Positions 12,201 through 23,512 of a stretch of 60,000 nucleotides of DNA are shown piece by piece. The number at the start of each line of letters is the position of its first letter. Position 1 is the stretch's first letter. Origin of the DNA: Polytrichum commune (taxonomy: Eukaryota; Streptophyta; Polytrichopsida; Polytrichales; Polytrichaceae); NCBI GenBank assembly GCA_950295325.1, contig OX485807.1, forward strand, positions 35,868,440-35,928,439, in the 5' to 3' direction. The translations under genes were made by a program, and so were the position numbers. The notes below the pieces were generated by a model. It was given only the letters and a program-made list of their open reading frames with translations. It had not been told where the DNA came from and searched no databases.

Positions 12201-13517
12201 GCGATTATGCGTGATCTCTACATGGCAGTTGCGGTTGCTGCATTTGTGGAAGAATTCTTGGCGTGGCCTTGGTTGTTGAGGACTTCCTCCATGCAGCTCC
12301 CATGGTTTCACAATCTCACGGTAGTTCTGAGGTCAGTGTTGTTGTCAGGATGAGGAGAAGCAGTCACTCTGGAGTGCTGTGAATTGGTGCCCATTGATTT
12401 TGAGTTCAATTTGATGCGCCTGGGATGGTGGACACATGTGCCGGGGGTTGCAATTGGGTTGATGGTCCAGCTTCAGGAGATGGGGTTTCACATGGTGATG
12501 CGATGAATTTGTGATTGTTGGAATTGGTGAGGGCACTGGACCTTCGAAGCTGCTGCCACTGGGGAGCCTTGTTCGATCATCGCGTGTTCTCTGTGCCATT
12601 GCAGTTGTGAGGTGATTTCAAGAGAAATTTGAGATTGTTCAGGAATTTTGGAATCGAATTGAGTTTCAGAGAGGTCCATAGTGTGCATTGGTGCATTGCT
12701 CGGATACTCTGAGCTGGTGGTAGTTGAGGTCCATTCCTGAGTGGGGGCCAGGATTCCGATCTTGATTCACAGTGTCTGGACATAAAATTAAAATGAGGGT
12801 GTATGTAGAATTGGCTCATTGTCGCCTTCGTCGTGGAATCTTTCTGGACCGCGGTGGTGGGTTCAACAGCGTGATATTTTCTCCAATCTTAAAATTGCGT
12901 CGTCGGAGTTCCCGAGGTCGTCGTTGCTCACTGGGTTTTCTCTTCCTCCTTTCTGCAAATACATTCGAGTCCGGTTTCGGTTGGGAGTGCCGACAGTATG
13001 TAGAGAGGCTCTCAATCCCTGAATGCATATTTCTCTCGAAGTTTTGAGGTGTGTCCTCCAATACTTGAGAAGTGCATCATCAGGATCCCGCAGAGCTGGA
13101 CTTAATGGCACTCTGTTTCTCTCTGAAATGCTACAGGATCGTTTGTGAAATAAATATAACAAGAATATTCAACGGTTTCCCAGGGTCATGGAGTTACACC
13201 TGACAAGAGAAACTGCACTTGTGTGTGTATCGGCAGGGATTGTTGTTGATGGGAAGCGTAAGGGGTCAAAGTTTGAGATGTGTCCTCCAATAATGAAGAG
13301 GTGCCTCAGAATTTCGCCGAGCTGGACTTGTGGCATTTTGTCTCTCTCTGGGAAATGCTACAGGATCGTATGTAAAATTATATAACAAGAATAGTCAATG
13401 CTTTTTTAGGGGTTGCACCTGACAAGACAAATTGCGCTTGTGTGTGAATTGGCAGGGCTTGTTGTTGATGGGAAGTGTATGGGGTGAAGCGGCGGGTGGA
13501 GAAGTCGTCGAAACAGC
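12201..13517 (+). other. Probable 5' leader (possibly with leader introns) of the 13-exon gene
   Basis: The stretch has no supported coding exon and several short upstream ATG frames. Its 3' half contains a tandem duplication (listed separately) just before the start codon. The transcript structure cannot be fixed from sequence alone. Confidence 0.4.
13041..13497 (+). repeat. Two tandem ~229-bp units in the 5' leader of the 13-exon gene
   Basis: Unit 1 (about 13041-13270) and unit 2 (about 13271-13497) share TGTGTCCTCCAATA, GAGCTGGACTT, GAAATGCTACAGGATCGT, a TATAACAAGAATA block, CACCTGACAAGA and GGCAGGGMTTGTTGTTGATG in the same order. The second ends only about 20 bp before the ATG. Confidence 0.88.
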
Positions 13518-16500
13518 ATGATGAATATGATGATGATTAATCGCCGAAACGTGCCGGGCTGGAGAAGGGGGCATAATGCTGGAGGAGGCTCAGAGCACCA
13601 GGAAGGACAGCAGCAGCCTTACCAACCTCACGATGAGCACTCACAAACTCCAGACAGATTTGAAGAGGAATTCTCCGCCGTACCAGTGCAAGAGAATGCT
13701 CCTGCAAAATCCTACCATTCCAGAAACGATGCCACAGAAGGGAAGAGCCTAACGCTGCCATCTTCGCTTAGAGTTTGCCGTGGAAATGTGAGACATCGTC
13801 GAAGAGCTTCGGTGGACTCGAACCCCGCATTGGCATCAGCGGTATCCTGCAAGGAAGGCAACCGAGCACCCGTCCCCGAGAAGCTGACAGCGGACGATTT
13901 TACGGGAAAATTTGCATACATATCCCTGGACGGGCGCCTCATCAATGCGGAGCTTGCCACGAGCGCGACCAGCATTGGAGGCGGGCTTGGAGACAAAGAA
14001 GCGCAAGCATGGGAGGATTTTGCACCAATGCAGAGAGTTCTGATTGTTGCTGTCTCGGCAGCGGTCGCCGCAGCTGCCAAGCATAAGAACAGCAAAGAGA
14101 TTAAACGGCTGCTTAAGACTGTCAGCGATCGGGTGCCTTTCTCTACTCATTCATCATCCTCTTCGGTTGCGCAGTTTCTGTCTGCCGTCTTTTTCTGGCC
14201 ATAGCCTACATTGGTGATGGCTTTAGGAATTGATTGTGATGTGATCTTGCCATTGGTTGTCCACCAGAGAATAACCTCATTGTCAATTCATGTGTGCCAT
14301 CTTTTCTGGCCATAGCCTCCATTGGTGATGCCTCCAAATTTGATTGTTATGTAATCTTGCCATTGGTTGTCCACAGGAGAATGAGCTCATCGTGATGCGG
14401 CAACAATTGAATGAGCTATACACACGATCGATGGCAGATCCTGGTCGTCTTGCATCAAGGGATGCACATCTTAACTTGAGACCGGAGGCAGATTCGGATC
14501 CTACAAGTCCCCGGACGCCAGCCCAGCGGGACGGTGCCATGCGGCGGTTCCACATGGACGACGAGGCTGATTTGGAACAGGAAATGCGAGAAATGAGCTG
14601 TGAAATTCTGGCTCAATTGAGCATGAAGCCGCTCTCACGAACAGAGTCCGAGCTCACGTTAGGCGACAGCTTAGGTGATCTCACAGACGATGAGTTCGGC
14701 GATTCCCTCGACCCCCCCGTGAACAAAGATGTTGTACTCGTAGAGACTCCTTCCCGAAATTCCTCCCAGGTCAGATGCCGTTCGGAGGAGGCTCCTTCTC
14801 GGAGCGTAGGGTGGGCCAAGGAGGGGGCCACATGGTATGTGAACCCCATGGTCGAAATGGCTGAGCATTACAACGACATGTGCACACCGGAAAGAGGCAA
14901 TCCTATGTTCTCAACATGCACACCCGCAACGGAAGGCTCCGACAATTCGATGCCCTTGAGATCTGTCTTCACGAACAAGGATAGCAACGATCCTACTCCC
15001 AGGCCCCTCCCACTTGCATCATTTCCTCTTTCACCTGTCCAGGTAATTGATGTGCACACATGTGTCTCGCAAGTGTCTCCCTCTGATTATCTATTGTGGT
15101 GAGTTGAGAAGTTTCCTGGCTGATCTGTCGAGAGCATCAACGGGGTTCTGATTGCTCATTTTGGTGATTATCGCAGGCGGCTACTGATGGTAACAGACAA
15201 CTGTCTACATCGCCAGTATCCTCACAAGATGAGTCAATACACGAGAAATTGACAGCACTACGAGCGCAGTGTGCGGCCGTTGTGCTTGATTTCAAGGTAA
15301 GAATATCCTCGATCGATCGTTTTCTATTATATTCTGGTTAGTGTTTGTTTGAATGATTTTACATGATACTGAAAATCGAATCAAGAAAGGGGATACAGCC
15401 AAGTCTTAGTGTTGACATACTGCCAGAGGTGACTATTTAGCACAAAACCGCCGCAGTGGAAGAACGGATTCAATTTTGCTAGTTGACTTCGGAGTGCTCG
15501 GACCGGCCTAAATAATTATCATCAAAGTGATAATCAAATCAGTTACTACGACCAGATGAGCTTCATGTGCAGACTCGAGTATTGCGCGCATCTGTGGATA
15601 AATATGTAGTTTGGCTTCATCTTGGAAGTTGCGAGATATATCCTGAAAAGACGTTCTTGCAAACAAGCAAACTCGAACAAAATATGTCGCAGCATTGGTT
15701 GTAATGATATCTGATCTAACATAATAGTTTACAATACTTCTTACAATCTCTACCGGCTGACTCCGACACCTCGCTGAAGGTATATTATCTGAAATTAGCC
15801 AGCAACTCAGATGTGCTTTGAAATTAGTGCGCACGAGTGAAAGCACAATCTGAGTTGCTCGCAAAATTCGAAGTGTCCCAAATCTAGTGAGCGGCTTAAC
15901 TCCCCGTGCGAATCGTTTTCAGGTGGAAGAGTCTCACAATCTGAGTATGTGATTCCACATTTAAAGGCGATGCCAATGGTTTCTTGCAGAAGCAAGCGCT
16001 GATGGCGTTGGACAAGGAGGTCAGAAAGGTTATGGCTGCTCAGAATATTGGCATGGAGGAAGCACGGGGTCAAGTTCAGTCAATGCAATCAACAGTTGCG
16101 AGCTGCTGGCAAGCAATGGCTCCCGAAGCTTTTGCCTCTCTAGGCCTTGCTCCGTCCGAGTTTGAGAGCTATCTGCGAAGCAATGCACAGGTGAGACTGG
16201 AAAACGTTATCCATTCATTTCCATTCAAATTAGACAAACGCAACAAGTCTAGCTATTGGCATCGCCTTGAATGCTTGCCTGGTTCTTGATATCCGGTATT
16301 GACGTCCCTTGTTGCAGGAAACTAGGAGGGGCTATGAGATGGCGAAAACTGAAGAAGGCATCCATACTTGGAGAAAATACTTAGCTGTCCATGATGATGG
16401 TAGCAGAGAAGCGCAAGAGCCAGAAAACATCATCGCGTCTAAAGAAACACAGGAACCTTCGTCTCCTGCGGACATCAGTTCCACAAATTTGTTAGCACTA

Positions 16501-19270
16501 AGTGGTGGCGCACAGAAGGTGGAAACAAACAGATTTTGCATCCACGGCAGGCAACCATCTTTTGGCTTAACCGAAACTTCTTCGGAGTATTTAACTGAGC
16601 AGTTGTTAGAGGATCTGGATAATGCAGCCGCTAAAGTACGCTTCCTTCAACTACAAGCGTCGACATTGTTTACTGATTGTGTGATTCTGAGTTTTAAATG
16701 TAGTTGTCAAAGCACCTCAATTGTTTTCTAGCGCAGAAACCCGAGGGAATCAATTCTCTACTGGAGATGCATTTGGTAATTCTTTCTTTCGGTTGCCAGG
16801 GACATACAAATTTTACTTTTTGCGATGTAAGCTGAAATGTGCTAAGAGCTGCTGCAGGTAGCAGATATGGAAAACCAAATGATAAGGTTGCAACAGACTG
16901 TTGCCGATGATGTTAAGCGAAGGGAGTCGGAAAGCAAGCGTGACAATAAACTTGAGCAAGGCTTTGGCAATCAGGTGAGCAGAATCTAAATCAAGAGAAC
17001 TACGTTGTGCGGGGAAAAAAAGAAAGTGGAGGAAGTAGGTCTCATGATAGTTTACTTGCTCCTGAATCATTGTGCAGGTGAAAGTCCACGCCGATTTTGC
17101 AGCACTGGCAAGCCAGCTTCGGGAAAAAGAGGCTGAAATCGCAGAGCTGGAGCAGAGTCGAAAGGTTGATCACCTCTTGAAGATTATTTGATTGAAATTA
17201 CTAGAGAATTTACAAAACACTATATGAACTCGTCTAGTAATTATATCATATTACTAGATGAATTCACATTAACTCATTTGCGTCACTATTACGGATCAAT
17301 GCCCATACATTCAGTCTACTAGTTCCAACATTCTTTTTCAACGATCGTTCGAATGTTGCTGCAGCTTGGAATTCAGACGCAACAAAGGAAGGCAATAGAA
17401 AGAAAGCAGAAAGAATCAAACGTTTTGTCCCCTGTGGCACCGAGAGGTTATGGAAGCATGTACTGGGAGAGAGCAGCGAGTCCAGGAAATCTGATATTGC
17501 ACCCAGACACTAGTGGCTCTAAAAGAAGAAAACGTTGTTTAATGACTGAAAGTGAACCGAAGGTATGGATCTATTCATAACGAGCCAAGAGTCACAAACC
17601 AAGAAATCCGAATTTTCTACAATGAAGTCGCACAATAAACCTCTATGGCACAAACACACAATTAGATTTTAGTATTCACAAAGGCGGTGAGATCCATATA
17701 CTGATTGTTGAATCGCAGGTCATGCTCTTGATCAAGAATAAAGAACTCGCCGACTTGAGGGAAGGCTGCAATAAGCGTGACGCAGAGCTCGATATGCTCA
17801 GTGGTGCCGCTCAGGCAACCCGAACTGCAGATGCAAATGTAAGCTCCGACGCTACAATTGCTTCATGTTTGACATTTGATTAGATAAATCAAGTTCTTGA
17901 ACATCCTCTAGCTTCTTTCAGTGTATAAATTCTTCTTGGAGATCCTCTAGTTTCGTTCAATATCAGGCAATGAGGTGTGTGTGGCTTGTGAACAGAGAAT
18001 AGCCGATCTGGAGGATCTTTGCAGGCGGAAAGATTCCATCATCTTCGATCTGAAGCAGGAGATTCTAGCTCTGGAGGCTAAGGTATTTTATACTCATGAC
18101 ACAACCTGGGAGATGAGCAAATTGCACTAGCCGAAAGATGATTTCTTCCTTAAAGTATTTGAAATTAATCCCTTGAAGCACGTTGGACTCACCATAGTAG
18201 CCTTGCTTTGAGTTCTGCAGATGCATGGCTTCAAAACATTTCAGTCTCCAGCCTTGCTCCGCGGTCGACGAAGTTTTATGTCGATTACATCCCCGCTGGT
18301 CAGCGATTACGGTGTAGTAATCAACGACCTCCAACGTCTACCTCAGAAACTGAATGTGTTCGAGGACACGCCTTCCCCGCAACCTCTCGAGGCCAGTCAG
18401 GAGACCTCCCATGGACATGTTCAGGGTTTCCAACCAAGGGGGTTGCTGGATAGAAGGAACCCGTTCATGGACTTTGCTATGACGGACGCACCAAGATTGG
18501 GGGAGGTTACGCATGATGGAAGGTCGGTGCGTGGATGTGATCAAGAGAGTGCAAAAGGGTTCTCATCACCGCCTGGTTCAACTATTGGAGATGACCTTTC
18601 GGAACTTGAGCAATCGCTCCAGACTCTCTCAGTGAATGACGAACCACTTCTAGAGAATGACCACTGGAGTTTCAGTGTAGACAGCAAATTTCAATCTCCC
18701 AAGGACCGGGTTTCGGTGGTGCAGTATGCTGCATTTGATGGAGTTCTCCCCGAGCAGAAAAAATCCACCTCAGGTAGACCCACAAAAATTCAAATGGAAA
18801 ATGACATGAATCTCTTCAGACGGTGGAAAACAGAATGAAATCAATGTAGTCTCTTTTGCTATCGAAGAACGAAAATTGCAAGTGCCTTTCTGTTGATATT
18901 TGTTTCGAGACATGCAGGTCGAGCGCTGAGGTCCTCAACAAGAAGCCTCCCCGGATTGACTCGAACGAGAGCCAATGCTAGTAATATATCTGCAACGCCG
19001 TGTAGAGCTCCATCCAGAGAGAAAATCTCAAGTGGGTATGGAATCAGGGTTAGATCTGGTGAGAAGAAGCTAAGGAGCGATGTTCGGGGTCCCCGAAACA
19101 GTTTGAGCAGCTTGAAGGTGTTAAGGACAATGGCACCGAACACAACCAACCACCGCAGGGCTTCGTCCCTGGAACTGAAAGTAGACAACAATGCCATTCT
19201 TGGAGCTGGAGGGTCACTAGATAACGATTTCAAAGAGAACTCTGCAATTAGGCGAAGAAGGTGGGTTTGA
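13518..19270 (+). CDS. Unrecognised large coiled-coil protein with basic Ser/Arg-rich C-terminus, 13 exons
   Basis: Exons: 13518-14132, 14377-15042, 15177-15296, 15990-16190, 16318-16635, 16737-16775, 16858-16974, 17078-17164, 17365-17562, 17719-17838, 17996-18082, 18221-18773, 18918-19270. All have GT-AG borders and the frame is unbroken for 1157 residues. Every intron is phase 0 except the last (phase 1). ATG 13518 has A at -3 and opens MMNMMMINRR. Residues ~170-235 form an Ala/Lys-rich helix running into ENELIVMRQQLNELY. Residues 468-534 contain CWQAMAPEAFASLGL. Heptad-like charged segments fill 640-720 and 788-856. KRRKR near 775 could be a nuclear signal. The tail (1041-1157) is basic, rich in Ser and Arg, and ends RRRRWV. 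I do not recognise the family. The layout resembles plant microtubule- or phragmoplast-associated coiled-coil proteins, but that is only a guess. Exon 6 is a 39-nt microexon. Confidence 0.85.
14190..14400 (+). repeat. Two tandem ~110-bp units spanning the intron 1 acceptor and start of exon 2
   Basis: Unit 1 (~14190-14290) and unit 2 (~14301-14400) share TTTCTGGCCATAGCCT, CATTGGTGATG, ATCTTGCCATTGGTTGTCCA and the acceptor/exon start. The real acceptor CCACAG|GAGAATGAG (exon starts 14377) has a decayed twin CCACCAGAGAATAAC at about 14271-14285. Confidence 0.88.
15500..15773 (+). repeat. Interspersed repeat copy 1, inside intron 3 of the coiled-coil gene
   Basis: It starts GGACCGGCCTAAATAATTAT and ends GCTGACTCCGACACC. 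It is similar along its whole length to 19280-19571 in the same orientation. Shared blocks include CAGATGAGCTTCATGT, TAGTTTGGCTTC and GCAAACTCGAACAAAA. No TIRs or coding capacity are seen. Confidence 0.85.
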
Positions 19271-19279
19271 CTAGGGATT

Positions 19280-19571
19280 GGACCGACCTAAACAATTATC
19301 ATCAATTTAAAGTGATAATCAATTCAGTTAGCACGATCAGATGAGCTTCATGTACAGACTCGATTATTGTGCGCCGTAGTTTGGCTTCCATCTTGGAAGC
19401 TGCGAGATTAATTATGCAAAGAACGTCCTTGTTGACAAAAGCAAACTCGAACAAAACATGTCGCATGTACATAGAAGGACATTGTAATTTCTAATGATAT
19501 CTGTATTAAAAAAACAGCTTACAATACTTTCAAATTGTACAGTCTCCATCCGCTGACTCCGACACCTTGTC
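19280..19571 (+). repeat. Interspersed repeat copy 2, in the 3' flank/UTR of the coiled-coil gene
   Basis: It begins about 10 bases after the stop codon with GGACCGACCTAAACAATTAT and runs to GCTGACTCCGACACCTTG. It parallels the intron 3 copy, with small indels. It may form most of the 3' UTR. Confidence 0.85.
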
Positions 19572-20042
19572 GCCCGAATGTATGAATCTCTCTGAAGTGT
19601 CCTAACATTGCTCTGGATGATCAAATTCAGCATCTGCTCACTCAGGTTTAATTACAAAAAGTTGCTTATGATTCTGAATTCCGAGAACACCTTTCCTGGT
19701 AAACTACACTCTGTGCATGTAGATACAATTCGCCACTGACTATACCATGAAGAAATTAATAAGAATCTGCTCTACCTGGCTTAGCAAAACTTGACACCGC
19801 AACCTGTTCATTACCATACACCTAAACTCCAGATGATTGGATATTCAACCAAACACAAACTTGTTCCACGAGTGAAATCCTTCGACAATCTTCTTCCTTG
19901 GTGTACCCTGGCTGTCGCCCTTGTCTTCTGCAGATGTGCTCTGCAGGGCCACCAGTGGCCACATGTGGATATAATTTGTTTGGGAAGAGATGAGTTATGT
20001 ACATATGATAGCTGGTGAGAATCTGAACTCTTCGGCAGCAAT

Positions 20043-21469
20043 CTATGTTGTCTGCGTTGTGGCCTTGGCTGCCACATCAAATTGCGCAGTGTACTTGCCC
20101 CGGGTGTTCCTCATATCCTGCTCCGGAGGTTCGTTAAGGAACGCCCAGTTGCTCCGAGTCCACCTGCAATTGAGTCCCAGAGAAACTTAAGTAATTGGTG
20201 TCCACCTTCAAAAATATTTTACTTCAACTGCAAATACCTGTCTGCAATTCAATGCAGGTGATGATAAGCAATCATCTGCCTCAAACATCAGGAAAGAGTT
20301 TTAAATGACCGCCTTACCAATCTGGGCTCATCGCCATGGGCACAGCATGCACTTCCTCGATAATTTCCATCGGTGCGTTCGGAATGACAATAGTTGGTGT
20401 TCCGCCATTCTGTTCAAAGAAAAGAACTACGAAGATCAGATTGTGTGGTGAACTTAAGTCGCTGGCTGCACCTTTATTCCTTCAGAGCTATCAGGAATAC
20501 GAAGTCGATTGACAGACGAAGTAGATCTAGAACATGTGGACTAAAAGACTACCTCTGATCAGGGTTTGCAGTTGTTCCTCAGTTATTTACGCAGGTTTTA
20601 TTCTAAGAACGACGGGTGAAAATAGGTTCCTCTTGCACAATACAAGGATAGAGGCCTTGATTGAAGCTACTATCGATCTGCCAAGAAGATTCAGACAAGA
20701 AGCTGAGCTTTTTTTCTCTTCCAGATGTCTGAGTTATTCTTGTCCAAGCTGGCTACAGAGTTCATCGTCGATTAAGCTCTACAGGTGAGGTCGAAACTTG
20801 AAATCTCAAAGTTCCAAGTGCCTTGACGTATCCCAATCTATTGAGCCTGCACTGCATCGAGTACTTACGAGGATGAGAAATTAGTTCGATCCACTCGTCC
20901 GATTAGGTGATGATCTTTCCGCTACGACACCTTAAATCAGAAAAGGCCCAAAAGCGAACCTCCACATCTTCAAATCGAGAGGGTGCATTAGGAGATGCTG
21001 GTTGCTTTACCATACCGCTACAAAAAGTACAGCAACAATTATCTGTTAAAGATTTATAATATTCAAGCTGGCTACGGCGTTCATCATCGATTTAGATCCA
21101 CGGGTGAAGGTGGAACTTGAAACTTGAACTCTGGAAGTCCAAGTGCCCCGACATGTCCCAATTTATTGAGCCTGGACTGCAACTTCTTACGAGGATGAAA
21201 AGTTATTCCATCCACTCTTCCAACTAGGTGATGATCTTTGCAAACCTCCACATCTTCGGATCCGAGATGGTGCACTAGGAGATTCCGTTTCGTTACCAAA
21301 AGAATCGCAACAAACATCTGTTGAAATTTATAGAACTCTTTACCGTTTCAGCTTGACAGGCTATCTTCTGTGCGGCGGCCTCCTTCAAATGCTCTTCCAT
21401 GGCCAGCTGCCTTGCCCGCCAGAACGCCTCGATCTCCTCTTTCGTCAGCGATGTCTTGCTCCGACTCAT
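20043..21469 (-). CDS. Small conserved plant protein of unknown function, 3 exons
   Basis: Read on the minus strand, exons are 21469-21344, 20409-20318 and 20163-20043 (stop TAG). Borders are GT-AG, intron phases are 0 and 2, and the product is 112 residues. The protein begins MSRSKTSLTKEEIEAFWRAR, followed by an amphipathic helix (to residue 42). A hydrophobic strand (TPTIVIPNAPMEIIEE) follows, and the conserved block SPDWWTRSNWAFLNEPP is created across the second intron. I recognise this arrangement as a small uncharacterised land-plant family. No enzymatic motif or membrane segment is visible. The gene is convergent with the coiled-coil gene. On the minus strand GTGCAG stands 2 bases before the ATG, and an out-of-frame upstream ATG lies just before it, so a leader intron ending there is plausible. 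Confidence 0.85.
20745..21340 (-). repeat. Two ~319-bp tandem units in intron 1 of the 112-residue gene
   Basis: Unit A (20745-21063) and unit B (21064-21340) share CAAGCTGGCTAC, TTATTGAGCCTG, TTACGAGGATG, TAGGTGATGATCTTT, CCTCCACATCTTC and ATCTGTTRAA in order. Unit B lacks about 40 bases present in unit A and ends at the exon 1 donor. Confidence 0.85.
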
Positions 21470-22230
21470 TACTGCACATGTTCCCCAACGTTCACAGTCA
21501 CAACATTACCAATACTCCCGTTTACAATTACTACTCTCACACGATCCGAAGGATCATGGTGTTGTCATCAGAAGCACATTAGAATCCCTCTCAACTCATC
21601 AGCATAGCATCTTCGACACAACTCACCTACTGTACATAATCCTAAAGCAGCGGTTGATGAATTACCTTTCTCAGCGTTCCAGGGGTTGGCATCCCATCCT
21701 GCCATCAACGATCCCATCGTGTCTACAACGCAACCGCGACCACCACAACAACAACAATTAAATCCTGAACAAGCTCAAAAGCTCCAGAAACTTTGGGAGA
21801 ACTCGAATCGGTCGGTGTGACGAAGACTCTAAGGAGTTCTAAAAGGATGCCGAGCTTGTGGAAAGTCTGTGTGCAAGATGACAGAAGAAAGGTGATGGAC
21901 TTGGCGGAAATTTAAGATTGAAAACCTTGTAATAATTGTGAGAGCTTAGGCACTACGGAGCGTCGACGGAGGTTGAATATCTGAGGAAGGTCAGCATGTT
22001 GTAATTAAAAAGTTAATATCATAACTTATCCGATCCTTGACTAGGCCTTCGAGTCTGTCACCCTCCCTTCCTTCCAGGCTTGATTTCTGACATCTTTCTC
22101 TAATATCACCGGAGCAAAGACTCATTTGAGATGCTGACGTGACGAACTCTTCGCAACTCATTGGAGGGATGAGTTCAGTAAGTGAATTAGACACGAACAA
22201 TGACCGGGGAGAATCGATCGACCGCTAGTC
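21470..22230. other. Upstream region of the 112-residue gene; no other gene seen
   Basis: It probably holds the minus-strand promoter and leader. Only short open frames without recognisable domains occur here. Confidence 0.4.
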
Positions 22231-22239
22231 ACAGTTGAA

Positions 22240-22445
22240 CCGGTTGAGTTTGAGAAATAACCGGCTCAAGTTCAAGACTGCAGGAAAATTACGCATCGGT
22301 TTTGAGGAATTTAGAGAATATTCTTCAAAGTAATACTGAAACCCGAAAGATGATGTCAACATGCAACCGGTTGGACTTGGAAAACACTGGGATCTCGACC
22401 GATAATGCCCAAAAATCTCTCCGGACACTGGGACGAGAAAGTCTG
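22240..22445 (+). repeat. Dispersed repeat family R3
   Basis: It shares AACCGGTTGA, a TTCAAGAC block, GGTTGGACTTGGAAAACACT, TCTCGACC and a CCGGACAC-like tail with copies near 36530-36735 and 55195-55400. The copies are diverged. They look like pieces of one old element. Confidence 0.6.
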
Positions 22446-22610
22446 CGTGGAGGATGCTTCTAGTTGCGTGGAGGATGCTTCTAGTAGTTAACTTAGTGTG
22501 CTGTCGACCAACACTATTTGGGGAACATGTGCAAATGCGCCACATGGCATTTCCGAGTCGGTTTGGGTGTATTGTTTAGGGTTCAGGCCCTTCAATGGAT
22601 TGAGAATTGA

Positions 22611-23207
22611 GGGCCACTTCACACACAAGACTGAAGGCCCGTGACCATTGCAATCTAAGCGCTCTCATTGGTCAAAAGGGAGGAGACCGTCCAAGTTCAC
22701 TTCACACACGAAGGTGAAGGCCTAAAGGCCCAAAAAAGACTTCATGGATGAAAAGTCTACATGGAGTCCTATGTGGCGGACTATGGATAAGGTTTCATGG
22801 TCTCCCGGAATTTTTGTGAAGCCCATCTCCAAGAGGTGGGCCTGACGCAAATTCCAGGGGACCATGACTCCTTTTTTTAATATTTTTCTTCTTCTACAAG
22901 ACAGATTTCATGACAAATTGCAAGGCAGATTCCAAAACAGATTCCAGGATAAACAAACACCGCCGAGTAATTCTCTTAAATTGATAGAGTTTGAGACATA
23001 TTATATTAAACCAAATCCTCCCCTGCGTTTCCACCAACAAAATATGTAATAGTCCCGCAACATGGTCCATTCTCACTTCACACTATGCTTGAGGGCCCGT
23101 GACTACATAATACGGCTTTTCCAACACCCACGGTACGGCTTTTGGATGAGAGTCAATGGTCCTCACCATTACAAGGTCAAGGCTATTGGCTCATGTGTGA
23201 AGTGGCC
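22611..23207 (+). mobile_element. Harbinger-like MITE family M1, copy 1 (~597 bp)
   Basis: It is bounded by GGGCCACTTCACACACAAG and TCATGTGTGAAGTGGCCC in inverted orientation, flanked by direct TGA. It shares internal blocks with the other four M1 copies. There is no coding capacity. Confidence 0.85.
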
Positions 23208-23512
23208 CTGAGGTATATGGACCTCATGTGATCGTTCTTCTTAATTTCCACCCTCTATAATTCTATAAGAGATACTAGGGTTTTCTTTTGTCTTGTTTCA
23301 TAATGTAGTTCTTGGCAGTCTCACGTTTTTCTTCCAACAAGATCATCAAGTTGATCTTAGCTTTTATTTCATGGAGGTCACTACACTTCGTTACTACGTT
23401 GCTCTAGGGAATCAGTCTTTTTGGCTTCCTGCACCTTGAAATGGATTTCATTGCACACCTATAATGTTTTGAGTGGTAAATAAGAAGGTTTGCACTTTAG
23501 AGTGGACCCCAA

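Noticed and set aside
12772-13047. 91-codon plus-strand frame before the coiled-coil gene
   Set aside because: It overlaps the probable leader, has no family match and no splice link in frame with exon 1.
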